Below are positions 33,515-42,164 of a stretch of DNA of 64,000 bases, piece after piece (positions within the stretch are counted from its first letter, which is position 1; the number at the start of each line of letters is the position of its first letter). The stretch spans positions 1 to 64,000 of the forward strand of contig DASVCS010000147.1 in the NCBI GenBank assembly GCA_036381495.1, in the 5' to 3' direction. A program made the translations under genes and the position numbers. Source of the DNA: DASVCS01 sp036381495. GTDB taxonomy: Bacteria > Gemmatimonadota > Gemmatimonadetes > Longimicrobiales > RSA9. The notes under the pieces were generated by a model that did no database searches, had not been told where the DNA came from, and saw only the letters and a program-made list of their open reading frames with translations.

Positions 33515-34747
33515 TCACGGCGCCACCCCCGCCGTCGCGCCCGCGTGCAGCGCGCGCCCCAGCGTCCGCGCCGCTTCCACGAACCGCGGACCCGGGCGGT
33601 TGAAGAGGTCGGACTCGACGACGATGATCCGGCCCTCCCGCACGGCGGTCAGTTCTCGCCACCCCGGCAGTGTGCCGAGCCGGGCGGGGGTGGTCGTGTG
33701 CGTCGTGCCGACGGGCAGAACGATGTAGTCAGGGTCGCGGTGGACCAGCGCCTCGAGGCTCACCTGCGGCCACGGCAGCCCCACGTCCGCGAAGACGTTC
33801 CGCGCGCCGGCGGCCGAGATCACTTCGTCGATGAACGTGCCGGGCCCCGTCGTCTGCGGCGGGTCGTGCCAGACGACGTAGAAGACCGTGGGCCGCCGCG
33901 ACGAACGGTAGGCGCGCCGCACCGCCTCGAACCCGGCGCGGAGTGTCGCCACCAGGGAATCGGCGCGGTCCGCGAGGCCGACGAGTGCGCCGAGCCGGCG
34001 CGTGGTCGAGAAGATGTCCGCCACGCGCTGCACGTCCGCCACGTAGACGGGAACGCCGAGCGCGTCGAGCCGCGCCACGAGCGTGCGCGGTCCGACGTCG
34101 CGCGGCGCGATGACCAGCTCCGGCCGCAGCGCGAAGACCGCTTCGGCATCAGGACTCGTCGTCGGACCCAGCGAAGGGAGGCGGGCGAGGCGCGGGTCGG
34201 TGTCGTAATCCGTGCGCGTGATCAGGCGGTCCGCCGCGCCCAGCGCGACGAGCAGCTCCGTCGCCGACGGCGAGACCGAGATGATGCGGCGTACGGGCCG
34301 CGCGACGCCGATGGGGCGGCCGGCGTCGTCGACCACGGGGGCGCGAGCGCCGGCACCGGACGACCGGGCATCGACGCTCGAAGAGGGGCCGGATCGAACG
34401 CCGGCACCCGGCGACGCGTCGGAGCGAGCTTCGGCGTCCGACGACCGGGCGGATCGGATGCCCGCATTCGAAGCCGCCCCGGCCCGGCTCGTCGGCATCC
34501 CGGCCGGGCTCGTCGCCGCACCGGCCCGACTCGTCGGTTCCCCGACCCGGTCGGCCGGCGCCGCGGACCCGCCGGCAGTCCGCTCGGCCGATGGACCGAC
34601 GCAGCCGGCCGCCGCGGAAACCGCAATGGCTACGACGGCCGCGCACAACACGAGAATCGCGGATCCCCGGCGGCGCGAAAAAACCCGCGTTTCCGCCGAG
34701 GGAAACGCGGGAGGACAGGCGCTCGCGCACAGGAGCCGCATGCTCAT
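33515..34747 (-). CDS. btuF: BtuF-like B12-binding lipoprotein
   Basis: Periplasmic helical-backbone metal receptor that would hand cobalamin to a BtuCD-type importer (absent here). 410 residues: lipobox SAAAGC, then ~110 residues of Ala/Gly/Ser/Arg-rich linker with repeated TSRAGAA-like units, then the binding domain: RRIISVSPSATELLVALGAADRL, the YDTDPRLARLPSLGPTTSPDAEAV segment, LRPELVIAPRD, ARNVFADVGLPWPQVSLE and the C-terminal NRPGPRFVEAARTLGRALH. ATG 34747 is preceded by GAAGGAATCGGGACG. First gene after the riboswitch; its ribosome site lies in a hairpin of the leader. Confidence 0.9.
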   Translation of the reverse strand: MSMRLLCASACPPAFPSAETRVFSRRRGSAILVLCAAVVAIAVSAAAGCVGPSAERTAGGSAAPADRVGEPTSRAGAATSPAGMPTSRAGAASNAGIRSARSSDAEARSDASPGAGVRSGPSSSVDARSSGAGARAPVVDDAGRPIGVARPVRRIISVSPSATELLVALGAADRLITRTDYDTDPRLARLPSLGPTTSPDAEAVFALRPELVIAPRDVGPRTLVARLDALGVPVYVADVQRVADIFSTTRRLGALVGLADRADSLVATLRAGFEAVRRAYRSSRRPTVFYVVWHDPPQTTGPGTFIDEVISAAGARNVFADVGLPWPQVSLEALVHRDPDYIVLPVGTTHTTTPARLGTLPGWRELTAVREGRIIVVESDLFNRPGPRFVEAARTLGRALHAGATAGVAP

Positions 34748-34756
34748 CGTCCCGAT

Positions 34757-34772
34757 TCCTTCCCTCGAAGGA
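34757..34772 (-). promoter_or_regulatory. hairpin that sequesters the btuF ribosome-binding site
   Basis: On the minus strand the leader reads TCCTTC-GAGG-GAAGGA: a perfect 6-bp stem with a 4-base loop. The 3' arm GAAGGA is the Shine-Dalgarno of btuF. This is a fitting expression platform for translational control by the riboswitch. Confidence 0.65.
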
Positions 34773-34785
34773 CCAGTACATCGGG

Positions 34786-34975
34786 GACGAACAGGGCCGG
34801 TCTCCTGGCTCGAGGCAGCTTCGCTCGCCTTCCCGGAACGCGTCACGCGCGTTCCAGTGGCCATTGAGCGGGCTACACGGACGGCATCGCATGGCCGCCC
34901 GGCCTCTCACAGTGGCGGGGCCGCGCCGGTCTCACACCGGACTTCCGGTTGGCCCCGTTCGCCTATGTCGCGGGG
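34786..34975 (-). promoter_or_regulatory. cobalamin riboswitch (B12 element)
   Basis: On the minus strand the conserved parts appear in order: CCGGTGTGAGACCGGCGCGG, then CCCGCCACTGTGAGAG, later GGCCACTGGAACG and CGGGAAGGCGAGCG, and finally the B12 box GAGCCAGGAGACCGGCC (complement of 34795-34811). This is the class I adenosylcobalamin aptamer. It controls the operon btuF-btuB-btuG-like-cobS-cobC-cobO-cobT-cobQ-cobU, which should be switched off when B12 is plentiful. Confidence 0.95.
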
Positions 34976-35271
34976 AGGATAGCACGGGGAGGTGGGGGGC
35001 GCAAGGAGGGGGATGCGTAGCCCGGATCCCGGTGTGCGATCGCGCCTCGGATCGATAGGGTGTGGCGAGGAAGATGAGACGCGCCACCCCGGGGCGTGCG
35101 GCCGCGCGCACGTCGACCGCGTCACCGGCGATCGGACGCGCGAGTGCAGACATCTCCCAAGTGATTGCAAGGTAGTCAGTTACGAACTTTATTGCGTATC
35201 ACACATCATAACATTAGCTTTAATTTGCGGCTCGGCGTCTTGAACCGATTTCTCGGATATGGACGGCGAAC
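34976..35271. promoter_or_regulatory. divergent promoter region; A+T-rich segment before the ADOP permease
   Basis: This gap holds the minus-strand promoter of the B12 operon and the plus-strand promoter of the permease. From about 35155 to 35260 it is the most A+T-rich part of the area. TTGCAA at 35165-35170 and TTTATT at 35188-35193, 17 bases apart, are a possible sigma-70-type pair. It marks the left edge of the lower-GC island. Confidence 0.35.
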
Positions 35272-37680
35272 ATGCCTGGGAGCAGCCTCCCGCGCGCCAT
35301 ACGATCCCTGGCAAGAACCCCCGGGTTCACTGTGGTCGCCGCGCTCTCGATCGGTCTGGGGATCGGCGCCAACACCATCGTCTTCAGCGCTGCCAGTGCT
35401 ACGCTTTGGGCGCCTCTACCCTACGCGGCGCCCGAGGAATTGGTCCGAATCTGGTCCACTCTCCCCGCCGAGGGTTTGGAACGCGTCACGATATCCTTTC
35501 CCAATTTTCGAGACTGGCGCGCGCAGACCGAGACGCTCCAGGGCCTCGCGGCATTCCGGACGCTGAGCTTTGCCCTCACGGGTGGGGATCGACCCGAGAG
35601 AGTCGAGGGCGTGGCCGCATCGGCGAATCTGTTCCAACTATTGGGTGTGCAGCCGATGCTCGGCCGCGGCTTCGGGCCGGAGGAGGATCGCCCCGGCGCG
35701 AGGCGGGTCGTGGTGTTGAGCCATGCGCTCTGGCAAACGCGCTTTGGCGGGGACCGGTCGGTCATTGGCCGGACCGTGACTCTCGATGGCGAACGTTACG
35801 CGATCATCGGCGTGATGCCACGCGAGTTCGCCTTCCCCGACGCCGACGCGGAGCTCTGGGTTCCCCTGCGGATCGATCCGGCTCGCTGGCCGCGGAATCA
35901 GGGTGGTCTCTCCGTTGTAGGCCGCCTCGCAGAAGGCACGACGGTGGACCAAGCGCGCACGGAAATGACGGCGATCGCGGACGGGTTGGCCCGAGCGTAC
36001 CCCGCCGCCAACCGTGGGCGCGGCATCCGGCTCGTTTCCCTGCGCCGTGCGGTCTATGGCCCCGGGTTGCGGCAGGGCCTTGTGGTCCTCTTCGCGGCCG
36101 TCGGCTTCGTGCTCTTGATCGCTTGCGCGAACGTGGCCAACCTGTTGTTCGTCCGCAGTTCGGCGCGCCAGGGTGAGTTCGCGACGTGCGTCGCGCTCGG
36201 CGCCGCTCGGCACCATGTCGCCTGGCCCATCCTCGCCGAGAGTCTCGTGCTCGCCTTGCTGGGCGGCGGCTTGGGCATCGCACTCGCCCACGGGGGGACC
36301 GTCGCGCTGAATGCCGCTCTATCGGCTGACACGCTCCGCGCCACGCCCATCGAGGTCGACACGAAGGTGCTCGCCTTCACGACCATCCTCTCGATCCTCT
36401 CGGGCGTGCTGTTCGGCGCGGGTCCCGCGCTGCGTGCGTCTCGTACCGATATCGCGGTTCTGCTCAATTCCGGCGAATCGCGTCGATCCAGCGGCAGGCG
36501 GCAGCGGCGGCTTCGCGACCTCCTGGTCGTCCTCCAGATCGGAATCGCGCTATCTCTGCTCACCGGCGCCGGCCTGATGATCCGGACCATGACGACGCTC
36601 CAGCGCCAGGAGCTGGGATTCGAGCCCGACAACGTGCTGACACTGCGTCTGACCGCGCCATCCGGCACGGCCCAACAGGTGGTCTCCTTCCATGAACGAG
36701 TCCTCGACCAGATTCGCGGGCTTCCCGGTGTGCGGGGCGCCGCCGCAGTGAATACACCGCCGCTTGGAGGACCTCGCAACTGGAGCGAAGTCGCCATCGA
36801 GGGGCGTACCCCGGTCCGGGAGGGCGACCTGCCAAACGTCCGCCTCGTGGTCGTGACGCCGACGTATTTTCGCACGATCGGAATCCCGGTCATCCGTGGG
36901 CGCGCCCTGTCGGAGGAGGACCGTGCCTTGCCACGGCTCGCGGTAATCAGCGAGACAGCCGCGGAGCGCTTCTGGCCGGGCGAGGAGGTGATCGGCCGCC
37001 GGATGCACATCGGACGACACCGTGCCGGAGATCCATGGGAATGGTGGACCATCGTCGGCGTCGTGGGCGATGTTCGCGACAGCGGGGCGGACGAACCGCC
37101 GCAACCCATGGTTTATCTGCCGCTGGCCCAACGACCCGTGCGAGAACTCACGGTGATGATCCGCACGGAGTCGAATCCGGCAGGCATCGCATCTGCGGCG
37201 CGAGAGGCGATTTGGCGGGTCGACCCGAACCTGCCCGTCTACGACGTCCGAACCATGCGCCAGCGCGTGAACGACAGCGTCCGCGGCACGCGTATCTTCA
37301 CCGGCCTGCTCGGCATCTTCGCCTTGGTCGCGTTGCTGCTTACCGCCGTAGGTATTTACGGAGTCATCTCCTACGCCGTCGCCCAACGGACCCGCGAGAT
37401 CGGTATCCGCGCCGCGCTCGGGGCATCGCCGAACAGGATCATCGGCGGCGCCATGGCGGACGCGGCACCGTCGATCGCCATCGGCTTCGTCATCGGGATC
37501 GGCGGAGCGCTCCTTGCCGGGCGTACTCTCCGAGGTCTGCTCTTCGGTGTCGGGCCCACGGATCTCCTCACCCTGAGTCTCGTGGCGCTACTACTCGCGT
37601 CCGTCGCTGCCGTCGCAACGCTTCTCCCGGTTCGACGTTGCGCGCGTGCGGACCCGATGCTCGCATTACGGATGGAATGA
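35272..37680 (+). CDS. ADOP/MacB-like ABC transporter permease
   Basis: 802-residue permease with two copies of the MacB periplasmic-FtsX unit, the layout of the 'acidobacterial duplicated orphan permease' family. First unit: RAIRSLARTPGFTVVAALSI, a membrane segment, the periplasmic domain, then FAAVGFVLLIACANVANLLF; second unit begins RRLRDLLVVLQIGIALSLLT and ends with GIYGVISYAVAQRTREIGIR and RALRGLLFG-like TLRGLLFGVGPTD. The ATG follows the A+T-rich promoter region. No ATPase gene is beside it, as is usual for ADOPs. It ends 21 bp before the regulator of the RiPP island, so it could export or protect against the peptide product; this is inference. Confidence 0.88.
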   Translation: MPGSSLPRAIRSLARTPGFTVVAALSIGLGIGANTIVFSAASATLWAPLPYAAPEELVRIWSTLPAEGLERVTISFPNFRDWRAQTETLQGLAAFRTLSFALTGGDRPERVEGVAASANLFQLLGVQPMLGRGFGPEEDRPGARRVVVLSHALWQTRFGGDRSVIGRTVTLDGERYAIIGVMPREFAFPDADAELWVPLRIDPARWPRNQGGLSVVGRLAEGTTVDQARTEMTAIADGLARAYPAANRGRGIRLVSLRRAVYGPGLRQGLVVLFAAVGFVLLIACANVANLLFVRSSARQGEFATCVALGAARHHVAWPILAESLVLALLGGGLGIALAHGGTVALNAALSADTLRATPIEVDTKVLAFTTILSILSGVLFGAGPALRASRTDIAVLLNSGESRRSSGRRQRRLRDLLVVLQIGIALSLLTGAGLMIRTMTTLQRQELGFEPDNVLTLRLTAPSGTAQQVVSFHERVLDQIRGLPGVRGAAAVNTPPLGGPRNWSEVAIEGRTPVREGDLPNVRLVVVTPTYFRTIGIPVIRGRALSEEDRALPRLAVISETAAERFWPGEEVIGRRMHIGRHRAGDPWEWWTIVGVVGDVRDSGADEPPQPMVYLPLAQRPVRELTVMIRTESNPAGIASAAREAIWRVDPNLPVYDVRTMRQRVNDSVRGTRIFTGLLGIFALVALLLTAVGIYGVISYAVAQRTREIGIRAALGASPNRIIGGAMADAAPSIAIGFVIGIGGALLAGRTLRGLLFGVGPTDLLTLSLVALLLASVAAVATLLPVRRCARADPMLALRME

Positions 37681-37701
37681 TCCAAGCAAGGAGGCGAAGC
37701 G

Positions 37702-38612
37702 ATGCCGGACCTTGCGCAAGGGATGGGGACGAACCCCAAGCCGACCGGCTCCGCAGGCATCCGGCAAAAGACACTACATCCTCGATCGGAGCCCATCGCC
37801 GTCCTCGTCTCTCGCAACGCCTATTATCCGAGAATTCTCTCCGCGTGCCCAACCCCTACCAACATGCAGCTAGCAGCGCATTGGGACGACTTCGACCGGC
37901 TCGCACCGCGCTCGGTGTGCGCGATCGTGGCTCATGAGCGGCTTGATCAGTGGGTCACCCGCGTGCGACGGTTGAGATTCCGATACCCCTCCTTCCGTTG
38001 GTGCTCGTCACGTCATCCGACCCCGCCAACACCAGGCACCTCGCCGCGGTCAACGTGGATGCGGTCATCTGGATACCGGAAATCGAGGAAGCCCTCTGGC
38101 CCGCCATAAGAAGCGCCCGCGTCGCGGGAACGCTGAATGCAATCGCCGCGGCGTTCGACGACTGCGACGATCTTCCACTCCCCCTCCGCACGGCACTCGC
38201 GGTCGCATGCAGGAGCACACGGCCGGTCCGTTCCGTCGGCCGCCTCGCGCACACCGTCGGCCGCGATCGCTCTTCGCTCTGGCGCCTCTGGGATCGGCAC
38301 ATCGGTTCCCCGCAGATTCGCCTCACCGACTTTCTCGGTTGGGTCATTCTGCTCCGGTGTGCCAGCCACAAGGCGCCAGGTCGAAAATGGCTTGCCGTTT
38401 GCACGGAACTCGGCACAAATCCGGAACATCTGGGACGCCTCGCGAAGCGACTCATGGGCTGCACGCTCCGTGACCTGACGGTCGGCGGACCGGCATTCGT
38501 CCTGAGACACTTCGCGCACCACGTCCTCCAGCCCCTGCTCGGGCCGAGGCTGCAACAGATTGCCGCGAACTGCAACACCTTGCTGGTAGACGAATCGACG
38601 CACGGCCGCTAG
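37702..38612 (+). pseudogene. frameshifted helix-turn-helix regulator (AraC-like C-terminus)
   Basis: Two overlapping frames make one protein. Frame 1 starts at ATG 37702 (AAGGAGGCGAAGCG upstream) and gives an alpha/beta start (PIAVLVSRNAYYPRILSACP, SVCAIVAHERLDQWV) up to about LRFRYPSF. The continuation, LPLVLVTSSDPANTRHLAAV and then the DNA-binding part (SVGRLAHTVGRDRSSLWRLW; HLGRLAKRLMGCTLRDL), is in the other frame, to 38612. The switch lies near 37985-38000 in a CCCCTCCTTCC run. Whether this is a real mutation, recoding or a sequencing error is unknown. If whole, it would be a ~300-residue one-component regulator of the neighbouring island. Confidence 0.7.
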
Positions 38613-38869
38613 GCTGTTCCAAGACACTCGCGTCGGGGAGTCCGCGTTCCCACCTGATCGACTCCGCCGGCGCGTAACGACCGACAACATGGCCACGATC
38701 CCGAGTCACGCCGTATCGCGGCGATGCGATTCGGGACACTGGCTCGAGCGGCGTCGGAGTCGTGCACGCGAGCCCCAAGCGTGTGGCCAACGGCCAGGCC
38801 GCTCCGGACCCGCGATGAAGCGCTTCAGCCATCTACCAAGAACGGGGCAGCATCCCGAGTGAGGCGACC

Positions 38870-40330
38870 ATGCCGACACCTACAGATCTGATGCGCCAAT
38901 CTCCGCATGACACCGCCGCCGGCCGCCGTTCCGATCTCGTGCAGTTGACGATCAATCGGCCGAGGCCACGGGAATGGGCTCCCTCGCGATTCAATGCCCG
39001 CGCCAGAAGTTCGGATGGGAGCCTGGTCCTCTGGAACACCTACACCGGCGCCATCACCGCATTCAAGTCATCGGACGCCCCTTTGGTCGAACGGCTATTG
39101 AGCCAGCGCGGCTTCACGGGCGAATTGAGCGGACTCACCAAATACTTGCACGACAGGGGCTTCATCGTTCCTAAGGATAGCGACGAGTATCGGCGGTTTC
39201 AGCTCACGTTCGGCGAGCAGCACTACCGAACGAACACGCTCCAGTTGATCCTTTTGGCCTCCGAAGACTGCAACTTCCGCTGCACGTATTGCTATGAGCG
39301 GTTCGCTCGCGGCACGATGCTACCGGAGGTCCGACAAGGTGTGAAGAACCTCATCGCCAAGCGGGCCCCGGGCCTGGCTTCCCTCCAGATCAGTTGGTTC
39401 GGCGGAGAGCCGCTCTATGGCTGGAACGCCATCGAAGACCTCGCGCCGTTTTGTCTCGATATCGCGCGGCAACACTCGATCACGTATAGATCGAGCATGA
39501 CGACGAATGGTTATCTCCTGACTCCGGACGTGGCCGAGAAGCTTATCCAGTGGGAGGTCCGTTCGTTCCAGATCACTCTCGACGGCCTGGCCGAAGATCA
39601 CGATCGCAAGCGGAAAGGGCGAGACGGACGCGGCACTTTTGATGTCATCCTGTCGAATTTAAAGGCACTCCAGCGTCGAAAAGACGAGTATTCCGTGTCG
39701 CTTCGTGTCAATTTCGACCGGGACAACTATCCGAACCTCGAACGCTTCCTCGATGTGCTGCGCGACGATTTCGCCGGCGATGACCGTTTCCGTCTGTCAC
39801 TCCATGCCGTCGGCAAATGGGGCGGACCGAACGACTCCGCATTGGACGTGTGCGGGCGCGACGAGGCGCAGGAAGTTCGTGAGCGAGTTCACAGTGCGGC
39901 AGTCGAGCGGGGCCTATCGGTCCGTCGCGGCGGAGTGAAGGACATCAACAGACCGGGGAAGAGTGTCTGCTATGCCGCTCGTCCATTCAATTTCATCGTG
40001 GGCGCTGACGGCAAGCTCATGAAATGCACCGTCGCACTGGACACCAAAGACTACAACATCGTGGGCCGTCTCAGCCCCGATGGAGAAATGGAACTCGATC
40101 TAGACAAACTCGCACTCTGGGTGCAGCCGGCGTTCGAGAACGACACGACGTGCCGAGCGTGCTATTTCGTCCCGGTGTGTCAAGGAATGCGTTGTCCGCT
40201 GATCCGGATCGAGGACAAGCGGCGGCCGTGTCCACCAACGAAGCACCACCTCAAGAGCGAGTTGTTGTCGACCTTGGCCCTGCACAAGGAGCGGGGACGC
40301 CAACTCGTCATCCGCGGAGAGCGCCAGTGA
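38870..40330 (+). CDS. radical SAM/SPASM peptide maturase
   Basis: 486 residues. N-terminal ~115 residues form a PqqD/RRE-like winged-helix region (SLVLWNTYTGAITAFKSSDA, GLTKYLHDRGFIV). The radical SAM core has CNFRCTYCYE (Cys134, 138, 141), ISWFGGEPLYGW, SMTTNGYLLTPD and QITLDGL. The C-terminal SPASM region has Cys in SVCYAARPF, GKLMKCTV, TTCRACYFVPVCQGMRC and RRPCPPTKHH, enough for two auxiliary Fe-S clusters. Such enzymes crosslink or otherwise modify ribosomal peptides. The 65-residue precursor lies 1.5 kb downstream. The next gene starts by a GTGA overlap with this stop, so the two proteins are made together. Confidence 0.92.
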   Translation: MPTPTDLMRQSPHDTAAGRRSDLVQLTINRPRPREWAPSRFNARARSSDGSLVLWNTYTGAITAFKSSDAPLVERLLSQRGFTGELSGLTKYLHDRGFIVPKDSDEYRRFQLTFGEQHYRTNTLQLILLASEDCNFRCTYCYERFARGTMLPEVRQGVKNLIAKRAPGLASLQISWFGGEPLYGWNAIEDLAPFCLDIARQHSITYRSSMTTNGYLLTPDVAEKLIQWEVRSFQITLDGLAEDHDRKRKGRDGRGTFDVILSNLKALQRRKDEYSVSLRVNFDRDNYPNLERFLDVLRDDFAGDDRFRLSLHAVGKWGGPNDSALDVCGRDEAQEVRERVHSAAVERGLSVRRGGVKDINRPGKSVCYAARPFNFIVGADGKLMKCTVALDTKDYNIVGRLSPDGEMELDLDKLALWVQPAFENDTTCRACYFVPVCQGMRCPLIRIEDKRRPCPPTKHHLKSELLSTLALHKERGRQLVIRGERQ

Positions 40331-41655
40331 CCCCGGCCTCATCATTCGCCGGCAGCGGCGTGGGCGACCCGCGTGCGGCTTCCGATTCGATCACTCCAAC
40401 GACACCCACCGTGGATGTGGAGGATGAACGGAGCCGTGAGTTCTGTACTCTTAACATCCTTTCGGCGTTCGGCAAGGATCTGCCGGTCGACGAGATTCAC
40501 GCACTCGCGCGGGACTGCGTGAGCATCCGAAAGCGGGAGTCGGAGCGATTCAATGCGTGGAACCGCGAGATCTTGGAACGGCTTTCTGCCGTCGCTGACC
40601 CGTCCGAGCGTATGGCGTTGGCGCCCGAACTCGCCCACCTGCTCGGCTGGGATCGCGACATGTTGTCAACCATCCACCAGGGTGGCCGAGGGTGCATCGT
40701 ATGCTCCTTTCATTTCGGTGCTTACCGCTATATCCCCGTGGATCTTGCGCTCCTCGGTCTCTCCGTACTCCAGCCCCTGGAAGCGGCGGTTTTCCGTAAC
40801 CGCTCGCGAAGGCTCGACGGCGCTGACCCGATCCTGCGGGATCGCCTGCGCGTTGTGGATGTGGAGAGCCGAGGCCGGACTGCCTCCTTGGCGATGGTTC
40901 GTACGCTCCGTCGCGGCGGTGTCGTGGTCGTCTATGTCGACGGCAACACCGGCGCGGACGGCGTCTGGGGCGACAGCGGGCGAGTGTCGATCCTGTTCCT
41001 CGGGTTCCGCATCCTCGTCAAGAACGGAATCGCTCGGCTGAGCCTCCTCACGGGTGCACCGATTGTACCGATTGTTACGCCCCGTACTGCAGACGGAGCC
41101 GGCCACGTGATATGCGGGGCACCGATATGGCCGGAAGGACGCCGGACCGGACCGGGGGACGAGGCGGCCGTTCGCGAGATAATGGCGGCCGCCTACCGGT
41201 TCCTCGAGATGCACGTACGCAGGCAACCCGAGCAGTGGGAGAGTTGGAGCCACCTGCATCGTTGGCGGGTTCCCTCGAACGTTTCAGGACATCCAACCGA
41301 AGTCCAGGATCCGAACGCGATCACAGCGGATCTGGAACGCGGCGTGACATTCGTATTGGATCGCCGTCGCGTCGTACGCACCCTGGACCGAAGCGGAAGA
41401 CCGGTCTGGGTCGATGCCCACACGTTGCGGAGTATTCGGCCACCCATAGACATGCAAGACATCATGGAGATGCTCTGGGCTCCGTCCGGGCTGGACTCCG
41501 ATGCACTCACGGCCACAGCGGATACGCCGACACGACGTGAACGACTCGTCCGCGTACTGGCGGAACTCAAGGCGCGCGGCATGGTCAAGGCCCGCCATAC
41601 TCGATCGACCGTATTCGGGGATCACCGATACGGATCCGTAGGCAGGAGATATTGA
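40327..41655 (+). CDS. LpxL/HtrB-like acyltransferase homologue with C-terminal wHTH-like tail
   Basis: 442 residues from GTG 40327 (GGAGAG upstream), overlapping the radical SAM stop. The central part resembles lipid A late acyltransferases: GCIVCSFHFGAYRYIPVDL, RTLRRGGVVVVYVDGNTGAD, LSLLTGAPIVPIV, and PEQWESWSHLHRW. The usual catalytic HX4(D/E) reads HFGAYR, so the acid is replaced by Arg: activity may be lost or altered. The last ~95 residues (VTFVLDRRRVVRTLDRSGRP to ERLVRVLAELKARGMVKA) resemble a winged-helix or PqqD-like module. In this setting it may bind or acylate the precursor peptide; that is inference. Confidence 0.8.
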   Translation: MTPASSFAGSGVGDPRAASDSITPTTPTVDVEDERSREFCTLNILSAFGKDLPVDEIHALARDCVSIRKRESERFNAWNREILERLSAVADPSERMALAPELAHLLGWDRDMLSTIHQGGRGCIVCSFHFGAYRYIPVDLALLGLSVLQPLEAAVFRNRSRRLDGADPILRDRLRVVDVESRGRTASLAMVRTLRRGGVVVVYVDGNTGADGVWGDSGRVSILFLGFRILVKNGIARLSLLTGAPIVPIVTPRTADGAGHVICGAPIWPEGRRTGPGDEAAVREIMAAAYRFLEMHVRRQPEQWESWSHLHRWRVPSNVSGHPTEVQDPNAITADLERGVTFVLDRRRVVRTLDRSGRPVWVDAHTLRSIRPPIDMQDIMEMLWAPSGLDSDALTATADTPTRRERLVRVLAELKARGMVKARHTRSTVFGDHRYGSVGRRY

Positions 41656-41814
41656 TCTCGAAAGAGGGGCGAGCGAGTACGGGGTCCGTTCTCTGCCGGG
41701 CAAGGTACACGTGGGACTAGCGCACCGGGGCGTAGGGATCGGCTTTGCCTTTCAAGCGTCTGGAAGCGGCGCAGCCAGCTACGCGCCGAAGATCACGCAG
41801 CCAAGGAGGTTACC

Positions 41815-42012
41815 ATGACGGAAGACAGGAAGGATGCGGCTGTGCCCCTTGGGGATGCGGACGGCGATCAGTCGCTGTTCGACGAATTCTCCATCGTCGA
41901 GCTCGAGGAGCGCCTCGAGTTCATGGGGCTGATTTGTGACGACGATTGTGACGACAACGATACTTGTCCCGAGAACAACATGTGCGAGCCTAGGCCGCCT
42001 ACGTTGACGTAA
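41815..42012 (+). CDS. predicted RiPP precursor peptide
   Basis: 65 residues, ATG with AAGGAGG seven bases upstream, the strongest ribosome site in the island. The leader part is acidic and carries SLFDEFSIVELEERLEFM, a helical recognition-sequence type common in RiPP precursors. The predicted core after GLI is short and unusual: CDDDCDDNDTCPENNMC, then EPRPPTLT. Four Cys alternate with Asp/Asn runs; Cys1-x3-Cys2, Cys2-x3-Asp and Cys3-x5-Cys4 spacings are present, and thioether or other crosslinks by the radical SAM enzyme are plausible. No signal peptide or membrane segment. It lies between the maturase pair and the M50 protease. Confidence 0.82.
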   Translation: MTEDRKDAAVPLGDADGDQSLFDEFSIVELEERLEFMGLICDDDCDDNDTCPENNMCEPRPPTLT

Positions 42013-42164
42013 ACACTCGGTAGGCGGTGAATCGGCGTGCGCCGCTTCCAGAGCTTTCAGACGCCCCTTCCCGCGCCGCCAGACCAACGGTCAACCGGGG
42101 ATGCCGCTGCTGATTCTTGGCGCAGGCGAAGGGAGACCATTACGTTGCGCTCTACTAGACGCAC

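Noticed and set aside
30717..33728. 1003-codon plus-strand open frame
   Set aside because: Antisense to the btuB-like and propeller genes, with no recognisable motif.
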